A DNA stretch of 64,000 nucleotides from Pseudomonadota bacterium. GTDB taxonomy: Bacteria > Pseudomonadota > Gammaproteobacteria > Burkholderiales > Rhodocyclaceae. The notes under the pieces are model-generated. The model ran no database searches and had not been told where the DNA came from. It saw nothing but the letters and a program-made list of their open reading frames with translations. The DNA lies in NCBI GenBank assembly GCA_018261905.1, contig JAGTRU010000014.1, positions 1 through 64,000 of the forward strand, read 5' to 3'. Every line of letters begins with the position of its first letter. Position 1 is the first letter of the stretch. This document shows, in pieces, positions 37,564-48,291 of the stretch. A program made the translations under genes and the position numbers.

Positions 37564-40500
37564 TTACTCGCCTATTCGGCCGAGAATCGCATGCGCCTGC
37601 TCGACGAGATCGACCGAACCCTCACCGACCACTTCCTGCAGCAGCTCGCGCGCCCCTTCGAGATCGCCCATTTCTTCGTAGGCCTTGGCCAGATCAAGCT
37701 TGGTGTTGACCTGTTCCCAATGCGCATCTCTGACGCCGTCTTCGTCCGGCACCGGAGCGGCTGCCGCCGGCGCTTCTGCCTGCTCGGGAATGGCTGCTGG
37801 CGTCGTCGGCTCGGCGGCCAGATCCAGATTGATCGAACCGATATCGAAGTCTTGCGGCATCATCGGCTGACCGAGGAAAACCGAATCGGTCAGCTTGACG
37901 TCGAATTCCAGAGAATCCGCATCCGGCCCGATCACCGTTTCCGCCAGTTGCGGATTGTCGACATCGATTTCCGGCACGGCCGAGGAAATATCGAAGAACT
38001 CAGACGAAAGGCTTTCCGGCAACGGATTGACCACGGTCTGGGTAGACGGCGAACTGATATCGAAGTCGAAATCGCCCAGCGCCTGCTCGGCCAACGCCTC
38101 GGACGGCTTTTCCGGCTCTTCGACAGCAGCGGCCGGTGTCGCTTCGCCACCAATGTAGGTCGACACCCCGATATCCTCGACCCCGGACGGCATCACCATC
38201 GTACCGGCCGGCGAGAAATCGTGACTCGCATCGGCAGATTCGACATCTTCAGCGACGGAAATTTCGCCACCCAGATCGAAATCGACGATTTCGCCGCCCA
38301 ACTCTTCAATTTCGGGCAATTCGCCAGCTCGTTCGGCGACTGGCTCAGGCGCCGGCTCGGCACCGCCCAGGTCGAAATCGAGAGCCTTGGATTCACCCGT
38401 CACCACCGTGTCGATATAGGGCTCATCAAAAACCGGCGGTGTCGGCTCGACCACCGGCTCCGCCCGGACTTCCGGCTCGGCGGCGGGAACATCGAAGGCG
38501 AAATCGAAACTGGGCAATTGCTCAGCCGCTTCTTCCGGAACCTCGGCGACGGGCGACGCGACCGGCGGCAGCTCAGCCACCACCGGCTCTTCGGCCAACG
38601 CAAAGAATGGTTCGGGCTCGGCAACGTCGGCCGTGCTCAACGGCTCATCCGGCACAACCAAGTCTAACTCGTCGGGGATCACCGGCAGCTCGGCTTCGGC
38701 CACCGGCGCCGACGCGACACGCGCCCCGGAATAGAGCGGATTCTCCGGATCGATACCGACCCCCAACTCGGCAACCTTTTCCCACTCCGGGCCAACCCCG
38801 GCCGTTTGCGCATAAAGCTCGCTGGCCAAAGTTTCAAATTGCTTGACACTCTTCCGGTTGGCGTAGATCTCCAGCAACTTGGCATGAATCGCCGTGCGCT
38901 GCGGATCCTTCTGCAGCGCTTCAAGAAGAATTTCTTCGGCCTGCGTGTCGCGACCGTAGGCCATATACACATCGGCCTCGGCCACCGGGTCGACTTCGTC
39001 GGTATCGATGCTGCCCGGCCCGGTCTGGCTGAAATCACCGGTTTGCGGCGCGATATTGGAGGTGTCGATACTCTGACCGCCGGTCATCCGGAAAACGGAA
39101 TTCGGCCCCAGACTGGAGGGCGACGGAGCGGTCGTCGTTTCGGGCGACGACTCGCCCTGCGGACGCCGCCGCCGGGCAACGAAATAGGCCGCCAGCAGCG
39201 CCAGGACACCGCCCCCACCAAGGAGGGGCAAGGGATTGCTCAACAACGCATCGAGCCAGCCCGGTTCCTCGACTTCAGGATCCGCCGGCGGCGCCAGCTC
39301 AGCGGGTGGCGCCGGCGGCACCGGCTTTTCCTCGAGCGGCTTGGCGACTTCGACCGGCGCAACCGCTTCAACCGGTTTGGCGACCTCGGCAACCTTCGGC
39401 GCCTCGACCGGCTTGACCTCTTCGGCGGGCTTGGCCGGCTCAACCGGCTTCGGCGCTTCAACGACCTTGGCTGGCTCGACCACCTTGGCCGGTTCGGCCG
39501 GCTTGACGTCTTCCTTCTTGGCCGCGGGTTGTTGCTGCAACTCGGCCAGCTTCTTGTTCTTCAGCTCAAGAAGCTTCTGCAAATCATCAACATTTTTTTC
39601 CAGCACCGCCAGACGCCCCTGGGCATCCTTCAACGCCCGGTCCTTGGCCACCTGATCGGCCTCGGCAGCAGCGGCAGCCTTGCCGGCCAGCGCCCCCTTG
39701 GCGGCGAGCTCGGTGCGCGAAACCTTGACCTGATCCTTGCTCGACTCGGCGGGAGCCGCCTTCTCGTCAAGTTTGGCAGTAATTTTTCCCGAACTCGCCT
39801 GGGCGGCGCCAGCTTCCTCGCGGGCCGGCGCCTTGGCCACACCAGCCGCCAGCTTTTGCCGATAGGCGTTCCAATCGCTGGCATGGGCCAGGTAAACTTT
39901 TTTCGCCTCGCCCGGCGAGACCGCCTCAACCTTGCTCTGCTCCGGAATACCAAGTATCGCCCCGGCCTTCAGGCGATTGATGTTGTTGCCCATGAAGGCA
40001 TCCGGATTGCTCTGGTACAGACCGACCAGCATCTGTTCGAGCGAAACGCCTTCGTAGTGGTTTTCCCCGGCAATCTTGCGCAGGGTTTCACCGGGTTGAA
40101 CGATGCGCACGCCCGACGCCTCGGCCTTCGGCTCCGGCACCGGCTTCGCGGCCGCGGCAGGAGCTGGACGCGGAGCCGGTTCCGGCGCCACTTTGCTGGG
40201 TGCCGGCTGGCGAGTCGCATAGTCACGACTGCGTAGCGTTTCGACAACCTTGGCCTCGGCAACAGAGACCGGAGCCGGCGCGCCCTTCGCCATCATTTCG
40301 GGGGGATCGAGCAGGAAGGTATATTCGCGGACCAGACGCCCAGCCGGCCAGTTGAGCTCAACCAGAAAATCAAGGAAAGGCTCGTTGATCGGCTTGAACG
40401 ACGTCACTTTGACAACGGCCTGCCCATTTCCTCGCTTTTCCACGGAGAAGCGCAGATCGCGCAACACCGAGGCGTAATCGATACCGGATTGACTGAAAGC

Positions 40501-40713
40501 GTCGACCGGCGCCAGACGCGCCGCCATGCCCGCCAGTTCATCCCGGTTGGCGGCGATTTCCAACTCGGCCCGCAAGGGCTGACCCAGTCCGGAAAAAACC
40601 GTGATTTTACCGAGGCCTGCCGCATCGGCAACCCATGGCATTACAGACAGACATGAAGCAACAGCGAGTGCTGCCGCACGCTTCTTGAATTTGGAGCAGT
40701 TAGTTTCGGTCAC
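37564..40713 (-). CDS. fimV: FimV/HubP-type polar peptidoglycan-binding protein
   Basis: A 1049-residue envelope protein that organises the cell pole and type IV pili in relatives. In order: signal peptide (ALAVASCLSVMPWVADA), the FimV N-terminal domain (AGLGKITVFSGLGQPLRAEL), a LysM motif (VRIVQPGETLRKIAGENHY, about 206-260), a coiled coil (about 350-400), Pro/Glu/Lys-rich repeats, one membrane helix (LLGGGGVLALLAAYFVA), a very acidic cytoplasmic region and a C-terminal TPR-like FimV domain (KLDLAKAYEEMGDLEGAREL). It starts at GTG 40713. A promoter with TTGCAT and TAATTT lies just upstream. Confidence 0.95.
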   Translation of the reverse strand: MTETNCSKFKKRAAALAVASCLSVMPWVADAAGLGKITVFSGLGQPLRAELEIAANRDELAGMAARLAPVDAFSQSGIDYASVLRDLRFSVEKRGNGQAVVKVTSFKPINEPFLDFLVELNWPAGRLVREYTFLLDPPEMMAKGAPAPVSVAEAKVVETLRSRDYATRQPAPSKVAPEPAPRPAPAAAAKPVPEPKAEASGVRIVQPGETLRKIAGENHYEGVSLEQMLVGLYQSNPDAFMGNNINRLKAGAILGIPEQSKVEAVSPGEAKKVYLAHASDWNAYRQKLAAGVAKAPAREEAGAAQASSGKITAKLDEKAAPAESSKDQVKVSRTELAAKGALAGKAAAAAEADQVAKDRALKDAQGRLAVLEKNVDDLQKLLELKNKKLAELQQQPAAKKEDVKPAEPAKVVEPAKVVEAPKPVEPAKPAEEVKPVEAPKVAEVAKPVEAVAPVEVAKPLEEKPVPPAPPAELAPPADPEVEEPGWLDALLSNPLPLLGGGGVLALLAAYFVARRRRPQGESSPETTTAPSPSSLGPNSVFRMTGGQSIDTSNIAPQTGDFSQTGPGSIDTDEVDPVAEADVYMAYGRDTQAEEILLEALQKDPQRTAIHAKLLEIYANRKSVKQFETLASELYAQTAGVGPEWEKVAELGVGIDPENPLYSGARVASAPVAEAELPVIPDELDLVVPDEPLSTADVAEPEPFFALAEEPVVAELPPVASPVAEVPEEAAEQLPSFDFAFDVPAAEPEVRAEPVVEPTPPVFDEPYIDTVVTGESKALDFDLGGAEPAPEPVAERAGELPEIEELGGEIVDFDLGGEISVAEDVESADASHDFSPAGTMVMPSGVEDIGVSTYIGGEATPAAAVEEPEKPSEALAEQALGDFDFDISSPSTQTVVNPLPESLSSEFFDISSAVPEIDVDNPQLAETVIGPDADSLEFDVKLTDSVFLGQPMMPQDFDIGSINLDLAAEPTTPAAIPEQAEAPAAAAPVPDEDGVRDAHWEQVNTKLDLAKAYEEMGDLEGARELLQEVVGEGSVDLVEQAHAILGRIGE

Positions 40714-40746
40714 GGCGAAACCCTGAGCATGGAATTTGGGGGTTTT

Positions 40747-40775
40747 AAATTAACATCATGCACTTAGCAATGCAA
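40747..40775 (-). promoter_or_regulatory. Predicted sigma-70 promoter of fimV
   Basis: On the minus strand TTGCAT (40775-40770) is followed after exactly 17 bases by TAATTT (40752-40747). This puts a start site near 40740, about 27 bases before the GTG of fimV. Confidence 0.55.
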
Positions 40776-40824
40776 GCTGAATTACTTTCTCAGTACCAGG
40801 CTTTGGGCATAATTCCAACATGCC

Positions 40825-40850
40825 AATAACGGGGCCGCAGCCCCGTTATT
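40825..40850 (-). terminator. Terminator after asd
   Basis: A perfect 11-bp stem (AATAACGGGGC at 40825-40835 with 40840-40850) and 4-base loop sit 16 bases beyond the asd stop. The stem is symmetrical with AT-rich ends, but the T-run on the minus strand is short. It separates the leu-asd unit from fimV. Confidence 0.7.
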
Positions 40851-40865
40851 CATGCCGAACGACGA

Positions 40866-41999
40866 TCAGGCGTCGAGCAGGATGCGCAGCATGCGGCGCA
40901 GCGGCTCGGCAGCCCCCCACAGCAACTGGTCGCCACAGGTGAAGGCGGCGAGGTATTCCGGACCCATCGCCATCTTGTGCAGGCGGCCGACCGGCACGGT
41001 CAGCGTGCCGGTGACGGCAGCCGGCGTCAGTTCGCGCTCGGAGATCTCGCGCTCATTCGGCACCACCTTGGCCCACGGATTGGCCTTGGCGAGCATGTCG
41101 GAAATCTCGTCGAGCGGCACATCCTTCTTCAGCTTGATGGTCAGCGCCTGACTGTGGCAACGCATCGCACCGATGCGCACGCACAGACCGTCGATGGGGA
41201 TCGATCCAGCCGTGCGGAAAGCCGGCTTGCCGAGGATCTTGTTGCATTCGGCGCCGCCCTTCCATTCTTCCTTGGACTGGCCGTTCTCGTAGGGCACGTC
41301 GATCCACGGAATCAGCGAGCCGGCGAGCGGCGTGTTGCGGAAGTTCTTCTTCGGGAAGGCATCGGAACGGATGGTTTCGGCAACCTTGCGGTCGATGTCG
41401 AGAATGGCGGAAGCCGGATCGGCCAGCAGGTCGGCCACCGACGCATGAATGGCGCCCATCTGCGATATCAGCTCACGCATGTTCTGCGCCCCGGCGCCGG
41501 AGGCGGCCTGATAGGTCATTGAGGTCGCCCATTCGATCAGGTCGTTCTGGAACAGGCCACCGAGGCCCATCAGCATCAGCGACACCGTGCAGTTGCCGCC
41601 GATCCAGTTCTTGCCGCCCTTGACCAGCGCGTCCTTGATGACGTGCATATTGACCGGGTCGAGCACAATCACGGCATCTTCAGCCATGCGCAGCGACGAA
41701 GCCGCGTCGATCCAGTGACCGTTCCAGCCGGCCGCCCGCAGCTTGGGGAAGACTTCCTTGGTGTAGTCGCCGCCCTGGCAGGTGATGATGATTTCGCAGG
41801 CCTGCAGCGCCTCGATATCGGATGCGTTCTGCAGCGGCAGGGAGGCTTCCTTGCCACCCAACACCGGCGCCTTGCCGCCGGCAGCGGACGTCGAGAAATA
41901 CACCGGATCGATATGGGCGAAATCACCCTCCTCAACCATGCGCTGCATCAGCACGGAACCGACCATGCCACGCCAACCGACCAGACCGACTTTCTTCAT
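40866..41999 (-). CDS. asd: Aspartate-semialdehyde dehydrogenase
   Basis: Asd reduces aspartyl phosphate to aspartate semialdehyde for Lys, Met, Thr and diaminopimelate. The 377-residue protein has the N-terminal nucleotide site [14 protein letters not shown], the catalytic Cys in [10 protein letters not shown] and the [15 protein letters not shown] segment of the long gram-negative form. AAGGAAG precedes the ATG. Repeat copy D lies between it and leuB. Confidence 0.98.
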   Translation of the reverse strand: MKKVGLVGWRGMVGSVLMQRMVEEGDFAHIDPVYFSTSAAGGKAPVLGGKEASLPLQNASDIEALQACEIIITCQGGDYTKEVFPKLRAAGWNGHWIDAASSLRMAEDAVIVLDPVNMHVIKDALVKGGKNWIGGNCTVSLMLMGLGGLFQNDLIEWATSMTYQAASGAGAQNMRELISQMGAIHASVADLLADPASAILDIDRKVAETIRSDAFPKKNFRNTPLAGSLIPWIDVPYENGQSKEEWKGGAECNKILGKPAFRTAGSIPIDGLCVRIGAMRCHSQALTIKLKKDVPLDEISDMLAKANPWAKVVPNEREISERELTPAAVTGTLTVPVGRLHKMAMGPEYLAAFTCGDQLLWGAAEPLRRMLRILLDA

Positions 42000-42015
42000 G
42001 ACTTCTTCCTTTTAT

Positions 42016-42104
42016 AGCTAGTTGCCTAGGATCGAGGATCGAGCTGCTAGTAAAACCCTCGCCCCAATAACTCGATCCTCGATCCTAATAACTCGATCCT
42101 AACC
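42016..42104. repeat. Heptad-periodic intergenic repeat, copy D (leuB-asd)
   Basis: Left arm TAGTTGCCTAGGATCGAGGA plus TCGAG (from 42019), a 30-base centre, and right arm CTCGATCC-TCGATCC-TAATAAC-TCGATCC-TAACCTC in strict 7-bp phase, ending at the leuB stop codon. It is the clearest example of the GGATCGA/TCGATCC family. Confidence 0.88.
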
Positions 42105-43157
42105 TCAAAGCGCCGCGAGTACCGCGTCGCCCATTTCCCTGGTGCCAACCTTATTGGTCCCGCGCTCGTAGATGTCGCCGGTCCGGTAGCCCTGGGCGAG
42201 CACCTTTTTGACCGCATTTTCGACGCGCAGTGCCGGCTCTTCGAGACCGAAGGTGTAGCGCAGCAGCATGGCCGCCGAGAGGATGGTGGCCAGCGGATTG
42301 GCCACGCCCTTGCCGGCGATGTCCGGTGCGGAGCCATGTGACGGCTCGTACAGCCCCTTGTTCTTGTCATCGAGCGAGGCGGAGGGCAGCATGCCGATCG
42401 AACCGGTCAGCATCGAGGCTTCGTCGGACAGGATGTCGCCGAACATGTTGCCGGTGACCATCACGTCGAACTGCTTCGGTGCCTTGACCAGCTGCATCGC
42501 GGCATTGTCGACCAGCATGTGGCTGAGTTCGACATCCGGGTATTCCTTGCTGATCTCGATCATCACGTCGCGCCAGAGCTGGGTGCATTCGAGCACGTTC
42601 ATCTTGTCCACCGAACACAGGCGCTTGTCGCGCTTCTGCGCGGCCTGGAAGGCGACGTGGCCGATGCGGCGGATTTCCGACTCGCTATAGACCATGGTAT
42701 TGAAGCCGACGCGCTCGCCGTTTTCCTCGCGGATGCCGCGCGGCTGGCCGAAATAGATGTCACCGGTCAGTTCGCGGATGATCAGGATATCCAGCCCGGC
42801 GACGATTTCCGGCTTGAGCGTCGAGGCATTGGCCAGTTCCGGGTAAAGAATCGCCGGACGCAGGTTGGCAAACAGGTTCAGATCCTTGCGGATACCGAGC
42901 AGGCCGCGCTCCGGGCGCTGCTCGCGCGGCAGGCTGTCCCACTTCGGGCCGCCGACGGCGCCGAGCAGGATGGCATCGGCTTGGCGGGCCAGCTTCTGCG
43001 TGGCCTCGGGATAGGGATTACCGGTCGCGTCAACCGCGCACCCACCCAGCAAAGCCTCTTCCATCTCGAACTTGAGGTCGAGGGCATTCAGAACACGCAC
43101 GGCCTCGGCCGTGATTTCAGGACCAATGCCGTCACCCGGCAGAACACAAATTTTCAT
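42105..43157 (-). CDS. leuB: 3-isopropylmalate dehydrogenase
   Basis: LeuB oxidises 3-isopropylmalate in leucine synthesis. The 350-residue protein has the opening [15 protein letters not shown], the substrate motif DYNAAMQL-like [11 protein letters not shown], the metal-binding [16 protein letters not shown] and the NAD motif [14 protein letters not shown]. The ribosome site is poor (GGATCCTAAAAAATATG), since the heptad repeat copy E reaches almost to the start codon. Confidence 0.98.
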   Translation of the reverse strand: MKICVLPGDGIGPEITAEAVRVLNALDLKFEMEEALLGGCAVDATGNPYPEATQKLARQADAILLGAVGGPKWDSLPREQRPERGLLGIRKDLNLFANLRPAILYPELANASTLKPEIVAGLDILIIRELTGDIYFGQPRGIREENGERVGFNTMVYSESEIRRIGHVAFQAAQKRDKRLCSVDKMNVLECTQLWRDVMIEISKEYPDVELSHMLVDNAAMQLVKAPKQFDVMVTGNMFGDILSDEASMLTGSIGMLPSASLDDKNKGLYEPSHGSAPDIAGKGVANPLATILSAAMLLRYTFGLEEPALRVENAVKKVLAQGYRTGDIYERGTNKVGTREMGDAVLAAL

Positions 43158-43163
43158 ATTTTT

Positions 43164-43274
43164 TAGGATCCAGTGGTTAGGATTCAGGATCGAGCCAGAA
43201 GCGTTGCAAGTCGGTAATGCTCGTGCTCACTAATAGCTCAAACCCCTAATAACTAATAGCTAATGACTAACTAA
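43164..43274. repeat. Heptad-periodic intergenic repeat, copy E (leuD-leuB)
   Basis: Left arm carries TAGGATCC, GGTTAGGATTCAGGATCGAG; right arm is CTAATAA-CTAATAG-CTAATGA-CTAACTA (43247-43274) in 7-bp phase. The leuD stop codon (CTA on the plus strand, 43267-43269) is one of the repeat units, so the element has reached into the gene end. Confidence 0.82.
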
Positions 43275-43905
43275 ACAGCCAGGGCTGGCTGATACGACGT
43301 TTATCTTCAAATTCGCGAATCTTCGCCGCATGGCGCAGGGTCAGGCCGATGTCGTCCCAACCGTTGATCAGGCATTCCTTACGAAACGCATCGATCGGGA
43401 AGGGAATGGCGTAACCATCGGGACGAACGACGACTTGCCCCGGCAGATCGACGATCAACTTGTAGCCGGGCGTGACCTCGACCTGGCGGAACAGGGTTTC
43501 GATTTCCGAGGCGGGCAAGACAATGGGCACAATGCCGTTCTTGTAGCAGTTATTGAAGAAAATATCGGCAAAGGACTCGGCGATGATCGCCTTGAAACCA
43601 AAATCGAGCAGCGCCCACGGGGCATGTTCGCGCGAACTGCCACAGCCGAAATTGGCGCGCGTCAGCAGCACTTCAGCCCCCAGGTAACGCGGCAGGTTAA
43701 GCACGAAATTCGGATTCTTCGGACGCGCCGAATTGTCCTGGCCGGGCTGGCCGATATCCATGTAACGCCATTCGTCGAAGGCATTCGGGCCGAAGCCGGA
43801 ACGCTTGATCGATTTCAGGAACTGCTTCGGGATGATCACATCGGTATCGACGTTGCTACGGTCGAGCGGCGCCACCAAGCCCTCCAGACGAACAAATTTA
43901 TCCAT
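43267..43905 (-). CDS. leuD: 3-isopropylmalate dehydratase small subunit
   Basis: LeuD is the swivelling small subunit of isopropylmalate isomerase and works with LeuC. The 212-residue protein has [14 protein letters not shown] and the catalytic [18 protein letters not shown] ribosome site lies inside the last codons of the upstream lipoprotein gene, whose stop overlaps the leuD ATG by one base. The stop codon falls in repeat copy E. Confidence 0.98.
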   Translation of the reverse strand: MDKFVRLEGLVAPLDRSNVDTDVIIPKQFLKSIKRSGFGPNAFDEWRYMDIGQPGQDNSARPKNPNFVLNLPRYLGAEVLLTRANFGCGSSREHAPWALLDFGFKAIIAESFADIFFNNCYKNGIVPIVLPASEIETLFRQVEVTPGYKLIVDLPGQVVVRPDGYAIPFPIDAFRKECLINGWDDIGLTLRHAAKIREFEDKRRISQPWLFS

Positions 43906-44153
43906 TACTCCACCACTTTCTGCACGGCGTCGCCCGACTTCTTCAGAGCGCCACCCACCGCCTCGCCGCCCTTCTGCAGGGCGCCGCCGACGACTTCACC
44001 AGTCTTGTTCAAGGCGTGGCCGACGGCCTCGCCACCTTTTTGCAGGGCTTCGCCGGTCACCTCGGCACCGTGTTCGACGTCCTTCTTGACGCCCTGTGCC
44101 GTATTGCAAGCAGCCAAACCAAGAACCATCAATGCCATCAACAGAACGCGCAT
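43905..44153 (-). CDS. Small entericidin-like lipoprotein embedded in the leu operon
   Basis: An 82-residue protein with a lipoprotein signal ([16 protein letters not shown], lipobox LAAC, Cys16) followed by three near-identical turns of about 11 to 13 residues ([42 protein letters not shown]) that should form an amphipathic helix. It resembles entericidin-type or late-embryogenesis-like repeat lipoproteins in composition only. It lies between leuC (11 bases) and leuD (one-base overlap), so it is co-expressed with leucine synthesis. Function unknown. Confidence 0.85.
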   Translation of the reverse strand: MRVLLMALMVLGLAACNTAQGVKKDVEHGAEVTGEALQKGGEAVGHALNKTGEVVGGALQKGGEAVGGALKKSGDAVQKVVE

Positions 44154-44164
44154 GACCGCTCTCC

Positions 44165-45571
44165 TTACAGGACTTCCCGCACATCGGCGAAGCGCCCGGC
44201 GATCGCCGCGGCTGCCGCCATGGCCGGGCTGACCAAGTGGGTACGTCCACCGGGTCCCTGCCGACCTTCGAAATTGCGGTTGGAGGTCGAAGCACAACGC
44301 TCGCCCGGCTCCAGACGGTCGGCATTCATCGCCAGACACATCGAACAGCCCGGCTCGCGCCATTCGAAACCAGCCGCCACGAAAACCTTGTCCAGCCCCT
44401 CGGCCTCGGCTTGCCGCTTGACCAGGCCGGAGCCCGGCACAGCCAGGGCCAGCTTGATATTGGCGGCAATATGCCGGCCCTTGAGGACGGAGGCGGCCTC
44501 ACGCAAATCCTCGAGGCGCGAGTTAGTGCAGGAACCGATGAAGACCTTATCCACGGCAATGCTCTGGATCGGGGTATTGGGATTTAGACCCATGTACTGC
44601 AAAGCCCGTTCCATGCCCTCGCGCTTGACCGGATCGGTCTGCTTGGCCGGATCGGGCACCACGGCGTCGATCGCCACGACCATCTCCGGCGACGTTCCCC
44701 AGGTCACCTGCGGCCGGATATCTTCGGCCCGCAAGCTAACGACGCGATCGAACTGGGCGCCGCTATCGGAATGCAGCGTCCGCCAATACGTCACGGCCCG
44801 CTCCCAGATTTCGCCCTGCGGCGAGAAGGGGCGACCCTTCAGATAATTGATCGTCGTCTCATCGACGGCGACGAAACCCATCCGGGCGCCCCCCTCGATG
44901 GCCATGTTGCACAGGGTCATGCGCCCTTCCATCGACAGGCCGCGAATGGCGCTGCCGCCGAACTCGATGGCGTAACCGGTGCCGCCGGCCGTGCCGATGG
45001 TGCCGATGATGGCCAGCGCCACATCCTTGGCGGTAACGCCCTTGCCGAGTCGCCCGTCGACGGCGACCAGCATGGTCTTCGACTTCTTCTGCTGCAAACA
45101 CTGGGTGGCCAGCACATGCTCGACTTCCGAGGTGCCGATGCCGTGCGCCAGACAGCCAAAGGCGCCGTGCGTCGAGGTATGCGAATCACCGCAGACAACC
45201 GTCATGCCGGGCAACGTCGCGCCATTTTCCGGGCCGACGACATGCAGGATGCCCATGCGCGGATCCTTGAACGGGAAATAGGCCAGGGCGCCAACTTCGC
45301 GGATATTGGCATCGAGGGTTTCCACCTGCAGCCGGGAAACCGGGTCCTTGATGCCTTCGTCCCAGTGATTGGTCGGGGTATTGTGATCGGGCGTCGCGAC
45401 GATGGAAGAAACGCGCCACGGCTTGCGCCCGGCCAGCTTCAGGCCTTCGAAAGCCTGCGGGCTGGTGACTTCGTGCACCAGGTGACGATCGATATAGAGC
45501 AGTGCCGAGCCGTCCTCTTCAACGTGGACGACATGGTTTTCCCAGAGTTTGTCGTAAAGTGTCTTTGCCAT
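44165..45571 (-). CDS. leuC: 3-isopropylmalate dehydratase large subunit
   Basis: LeuC carries the 4Fe-4S cluster of isopropylmalate isomerase. The 468-residue protein begins [15 protein letters not shown] and has the cluster Cys residues in [12 protein letters not shown] and CSMCLAMN, and the substrate region [15 protein letters not shown]. The start at 45571 is preferred to the in-frame ATG at 45583 because it matches the family opening. It is the first gene of leuC-lipoprotein-leuD-leuB-asd and follows the MFS gene by 32 bases. Confidence 0.98.
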   Translation of the reverse strand: MAKTLYDKLWENHVVHVEEDGSALLYIDRHLVHEVTSPQAFEGLKLAGRKPWRVSSIVATPDHNTPTNHWDEGIKDPVSRLQVETLDANIREVGALAYFPFKDPRMGILHVVGPENGATLPGMTVVCGDSHTSTHGAFGCLAHGIGTSEVEHVLATQCLQQKKSKTMLVAVDGRLGKGVTAKDVALAIIGTIGTAGGTGYAIEFGGSAIRGLSMEGRMTLCNMAIEGGARMGFVAVDETTINYLKGRPFSPQGEIWERAVTYWRTLHSDSGAQFDRVVSLRAEDIRPQVTWGTSPEMVVAIDAVVPDPAKQTDPVKREGMERALQYMGLNPNTPIQSIAVDKVFIGSCTNSRLEDLREAASVLKGRHIAANIKLALAVPGSGLVKRQAEAEGLDKVFVAAGFEWREPGCSMCLAMNADRLEPGERCASTSNRNFEGRQGPGGRTHLVSPAMAAAAAIAGRFADVREVL

Positions 45572-45603
45572 GAAGTGCTTCAAATAGGCCGTAAAGCCTT
45601 GAA

Positions 45604-46791
45604 TTATGGCACAGGATCAGGGGTTTTTGCCCGGCCGGCAGCGTCAATTCCACCGTCATCACGCACCCAGCCCCAGACCAGCAAAAAGCCGGCAAGCGCG
45701 AAGAGCGAGCCAAGCGAAAACGTCCACCCCGCCCCCCAGGTTTCCCAGGTATGGCCACTGATCAGGGAACCGAGCAGACCGCCGGCGCCAAAGGACAAAC
45801 TGGAATAGAGCGCCTGCCCCCGCCCCTGGGCCCGTCCCGGAAACCAGCGGTTGACCGCGGCAATGGCCGAGGCGTGATAGGCACCGAAGGTCAGGCCGTG
45901 CAGCAACTGGACAGCAATCATCAGGGCCAGCGAGCCGACGCCCCAGCCCATCAGCAGGAAGCGCAAGACCGCCGCGGCAAAGCTGGCGAGCAGGATGGTA
46001 CGCAAGGAGAAACGCCGGGCGAGACGGGCCATCCACATGAAAACAACGATCTCGGCCACCACCCCGAGCGACCACAGGGCGCCGACTTCGGTCTTGCTGT
46101 AGCCGTGCCCGGCGAGATGAATCGAGTAGAAAACATAAAAAGCGCCATGCGCCGCCGACATCATGAAACAGGCCGCCAGCAAGGCCTTGACCTTGGGCTG
46201 CCGAAGGATCGCCGCGATCGGGCGGAGCGCGTCGCCGAGCGGTGCCGGCGCCGCTTCCGGCAGAACCGCGGCAAAAACCAGGATGCCGAGCAGAATGCTC
46301 CAGCATATCCAGAGCACGGCAATCGGCGGCGCCGCATCGAGCAGCACCCCGGTCCCCATCACCGCGGCGATGAAGCCAATCGAGCCCCACAGCCGAATCC
46401 GGCTATAACGCCCGCAGTCGTCGCGCAAATGATCAAACGTCAGGGTTTCGACGAGCGGCAGAGCGGCGCTCCAGAAGAAGGCCAGGGCCGCCATGGCGAG
46501 CAGCATGCCGGGCAATCTATCGAGCCAGAAAAAGGCGGTGAATCCGGCCAGGGCGATCGCGCCAGCCAGGCGGATGATCACCAGGCGATGATCGAAACGG
46601 TCGGCCAACCAGCCCCACAGATAGGGCCCGAACATCCGCATCATCTGCATCTGGGACATCAGCAGGCCGATATCCCAGGCGGAAAAACTCAGGGATTGCA
46701 GATAAAGCCCGAAATAGGGCGAGAAGGCGCCCAAGAAGGAAAAATAAAAAAGGTAATAGCCGGAGAGGCGCCAATAGGGCAATGCTTGCAT
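45604..46791 (-). CDS. MFS transporter (HcaT/MFS_1-like)
   Basis: A 395-residue, about 12-helix major facilitator. It opens with [20 protein letters not shown] and has [19 protein letters not shown] in helix 2, the pattern of the 3-phenylpropionate transporter-like branch found in many betaproteobacteria. The GxLaDRfxxR-like loop is present as [10 protein letters not shown]. The substrate is unknown. A hairpin at 46788 covers the start codon and could limit its translation. The leu genes follow closely downstream on the same strand. Confidence 0.9.
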   Translation of the reverse strand: MQALPYWRLSGYYLFYFSFLGAFSPYFGLYLQSLSFSAWDIGLLMSQMQMMRMFGPYLWGWLADRFDHRLVIIRLAGAIALAGFTAFFWLDRLPGMLLAMAALAFFWSAALPLVETLTFDHLRDDCGRYSRIRLWGSIGFIAAVMGTGVLLDAAPPIAVLWICWSILLGILVFAAVLPEAAPAPLGDALRPIAAILRQPKVKALLAACFMMSAAHGAFYVFYSIHLAGHGYSKTEVGALWSLGVVAEIVVFMWMARLARRFSLRTILLASFAAAVLRFLLMGWGVGSLALMIAVQLLHGLTFGAYHASAIAAVNRWFPGRAQGRGQALYSSLSFGAGGLLGSLISGHTWETWGAGWTFSLGSLFALAGFLLVWGWVRDDGGIDAAGRAKTPDPVP

Positions 46792-46811
46792 CCGGCAATT
46801 TTACCGGATGC
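46788..46811 (-). promoter_or_regulatory. Hairpin covering the MFS gene start codon
   Basis: GCATCCGG (46788-46795) pairs perfectly with CCGGATGC (46804-46811) around an 8-base A/T loop. The MFS ATG (46791-46789 on the minus strand) is inside one arm, so the messenger would hide its start. No ribosome site is obvious outside it. Confidence 0.5.
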
Positions 46812-46832
46812 CACCGCCGAAGAGCGGCCTAA

Positions 46833-47099
46833 TCAGGCGCCGACCGATTGCTGGCCGGCCCGGAAGGCGAGCAACAGGTGATAAAGCTCGTCCTTCAACT
46901 TGACACGCTGCTTTTTCATATCTTCGAGCGTGAAATCGGCGACCGGCATATCGCTCTCTTCAAGATCCTCGACATTGCCCGTCAGGCGCTGGTAGGATGC
47001 AAACAGCTTGGCGAACTGGGCATTGCCGGTCTTCAACGCATTAATCGCCTCGCCGAACTCCGGAAACTCGTGGTGCAGGTCGTGATGCTCGATTTGCAT
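46833..47099 (-). CDS. YdcH-like (DUF465) small coiled-coil protein
   Basis: An 88-residue protein made of two helices with the DUF465 pattern: HHDLHHEFPEFGEAINAL in the first helix, then the charged turn and KKQRVKLKDELYHLL in the second. It matches YdcH, a small soluble protein of unknown function seen in many proteobacteria. A CAGGGAGAG-type ribosome site precedes the ATG. It lies between aroC upstream (54 bases) and the MFS gene. Confidence 0.88.
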   Translation of the reverse strand: MQIEHHDLHHEFPEFGEAINALKTGNAQFAKLFASYQRLTGNVEDLEESDMPVADFTLEDMKKQRVKLKDELYHLLLAFRAGQQSVGA

Positions 47100-47153
47100 T
47101 TTGCTCTCCCTGAGGCAAATTTCCGCTGCAACAGCGGGGAATGACGGGAAATC

Positions 47154-48254
47154 TCAGGCGATCTCCCCTGGAATACGCGGCGTCTGACAGAGCACGTCGC
47201 CGCATTGCGCCCGCTGACGCAAGGCATGATCGATCAAGACCAGAGCCAGCATGGCCTCGGCGATCGGCGTCGCGCGAATGCCAACACAGGGATCGTGCCG
47301 ACCTTCGGTGGCAACCAAGATCGGCTTGCCCTGCGTATCAATCGAATTTCTTGGCTGGGCGATCGACGAGGTCGGCTTGATGGCCATGTTGACGACGATT
47401 TCCTGACCGGTCGAAATACCGCCGAGGACACCGCCGGCATGATTGGAGGCGAAACCCTGAGGCGTCATTTCGTCGCCGTGCTGGCTGCCTTTTTGCACCA
47501 CCGAGGCAAAGCCGGCGCCGATTTCGACGCCCTTGACGGCATTGATGCCCATCATGGCATAGGCGATTTCGGCATCCAGCCGGTCATAGACCGGCTCGCC
47601 CCAGCCCGGCGGGACGCCGGTGGCGGTGACGGTGATTTTTGCACCGACCGAATCGAGCGACTTGCGCAGGCTGTCCATATAGGCTTCGAGTTCCGGCACG
47701 ATGGCGGCATTCGGCGCAAAAAAGGCGTTTTCGGCAACATGCTCGGCCGAAACGAACGGGATTTCAATCGGCCCAAGGGCGCTCATCCAGCCGCGAATTT
47801 TCACCCCGTAGCGTTCATCCAGCCACTTGCGGGCAATCGCCCCGGCCGCAACCCGCACCGCCGTTTCGCGGGCCGAGGAACGGCCGCCGCCGCGATAGTC
47901 GCGGAAACCGTATTTCTGGGTATAGGTGTAATCGGCATGCCCGGGCCGGAAAGTCTCGGCGATGTTGCCGTAGTCCTTGCTGCGCTGGTCCTGGTTGCGG
48001 ATCAGCAGACCGATCGGCGTGCCGGTCGTTTTGCCCTCGAACACACCGGAGAGAATCTCGACCGTATCCGGCTCGCGACGCTGCGTCACATGGCGCGAGG
48101 TGCCCGGCTTGCGGCGATCGAGCTCGGCCTGGATGTCGGCTTCGCACAGACTGAGACCCGGCGGACAACCATCAACCACGCAGCCGATGGCCGGGCCGTG
48201 CGATTCGCCGAAGGAGGTAACGGTAAACAGGGTGCCAAAGGTATTGCCGGACAT
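47154..48254 (-). CDS. aroC: Chorismate synthase
   Basis: AroC makes chorismate from EPSP in the shikimate pathway and needs reduced FMN. The 366-residue protein has all three family signatures: [38 protein letters not shown] and [17 protein letters not shown]. It runs divergently from a 52-residue ORF at 48292, with only 37 bases between the two start codons, so their promoters must overlap. Confidence 0.98.
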   Translation of the reverse strand: MSGNTFGTLFTVTSFGESHGPAIGCVVDGCPPGLSLCEADIQAELDRRKPGTSRHVTQRREPDTVEILSGVFEGKTTGTPIGLLIRNQDQRSKDYGNIAETFRPGHADYTYTQKYGFRDYRGGGRSSARETAVRVAAGAIARKWLDERYGVKIRGWMSALGPIEIPFVSAEHVAENAFFAPNAAIVPELEAYMDSLRKSLDSVGAKITVTATGVPPGWGEPVYDRLDAEIAYAMMGINAVKGVEIGAGFASVVQKGSQHGDEMTPQGFASNHAGGVLGGISTGQEIVVNMAIKPTSSIAQPRNSIDTQGKPILVATEGRHDPCVGIRATPIAEAMLALVLIDHALRQRAQCGDVLCQTPRIPGEIA

Positions 48255-48291
48255 GGAGCGCTACAGTCTAAAATGGATGCAGGAGTTTACC

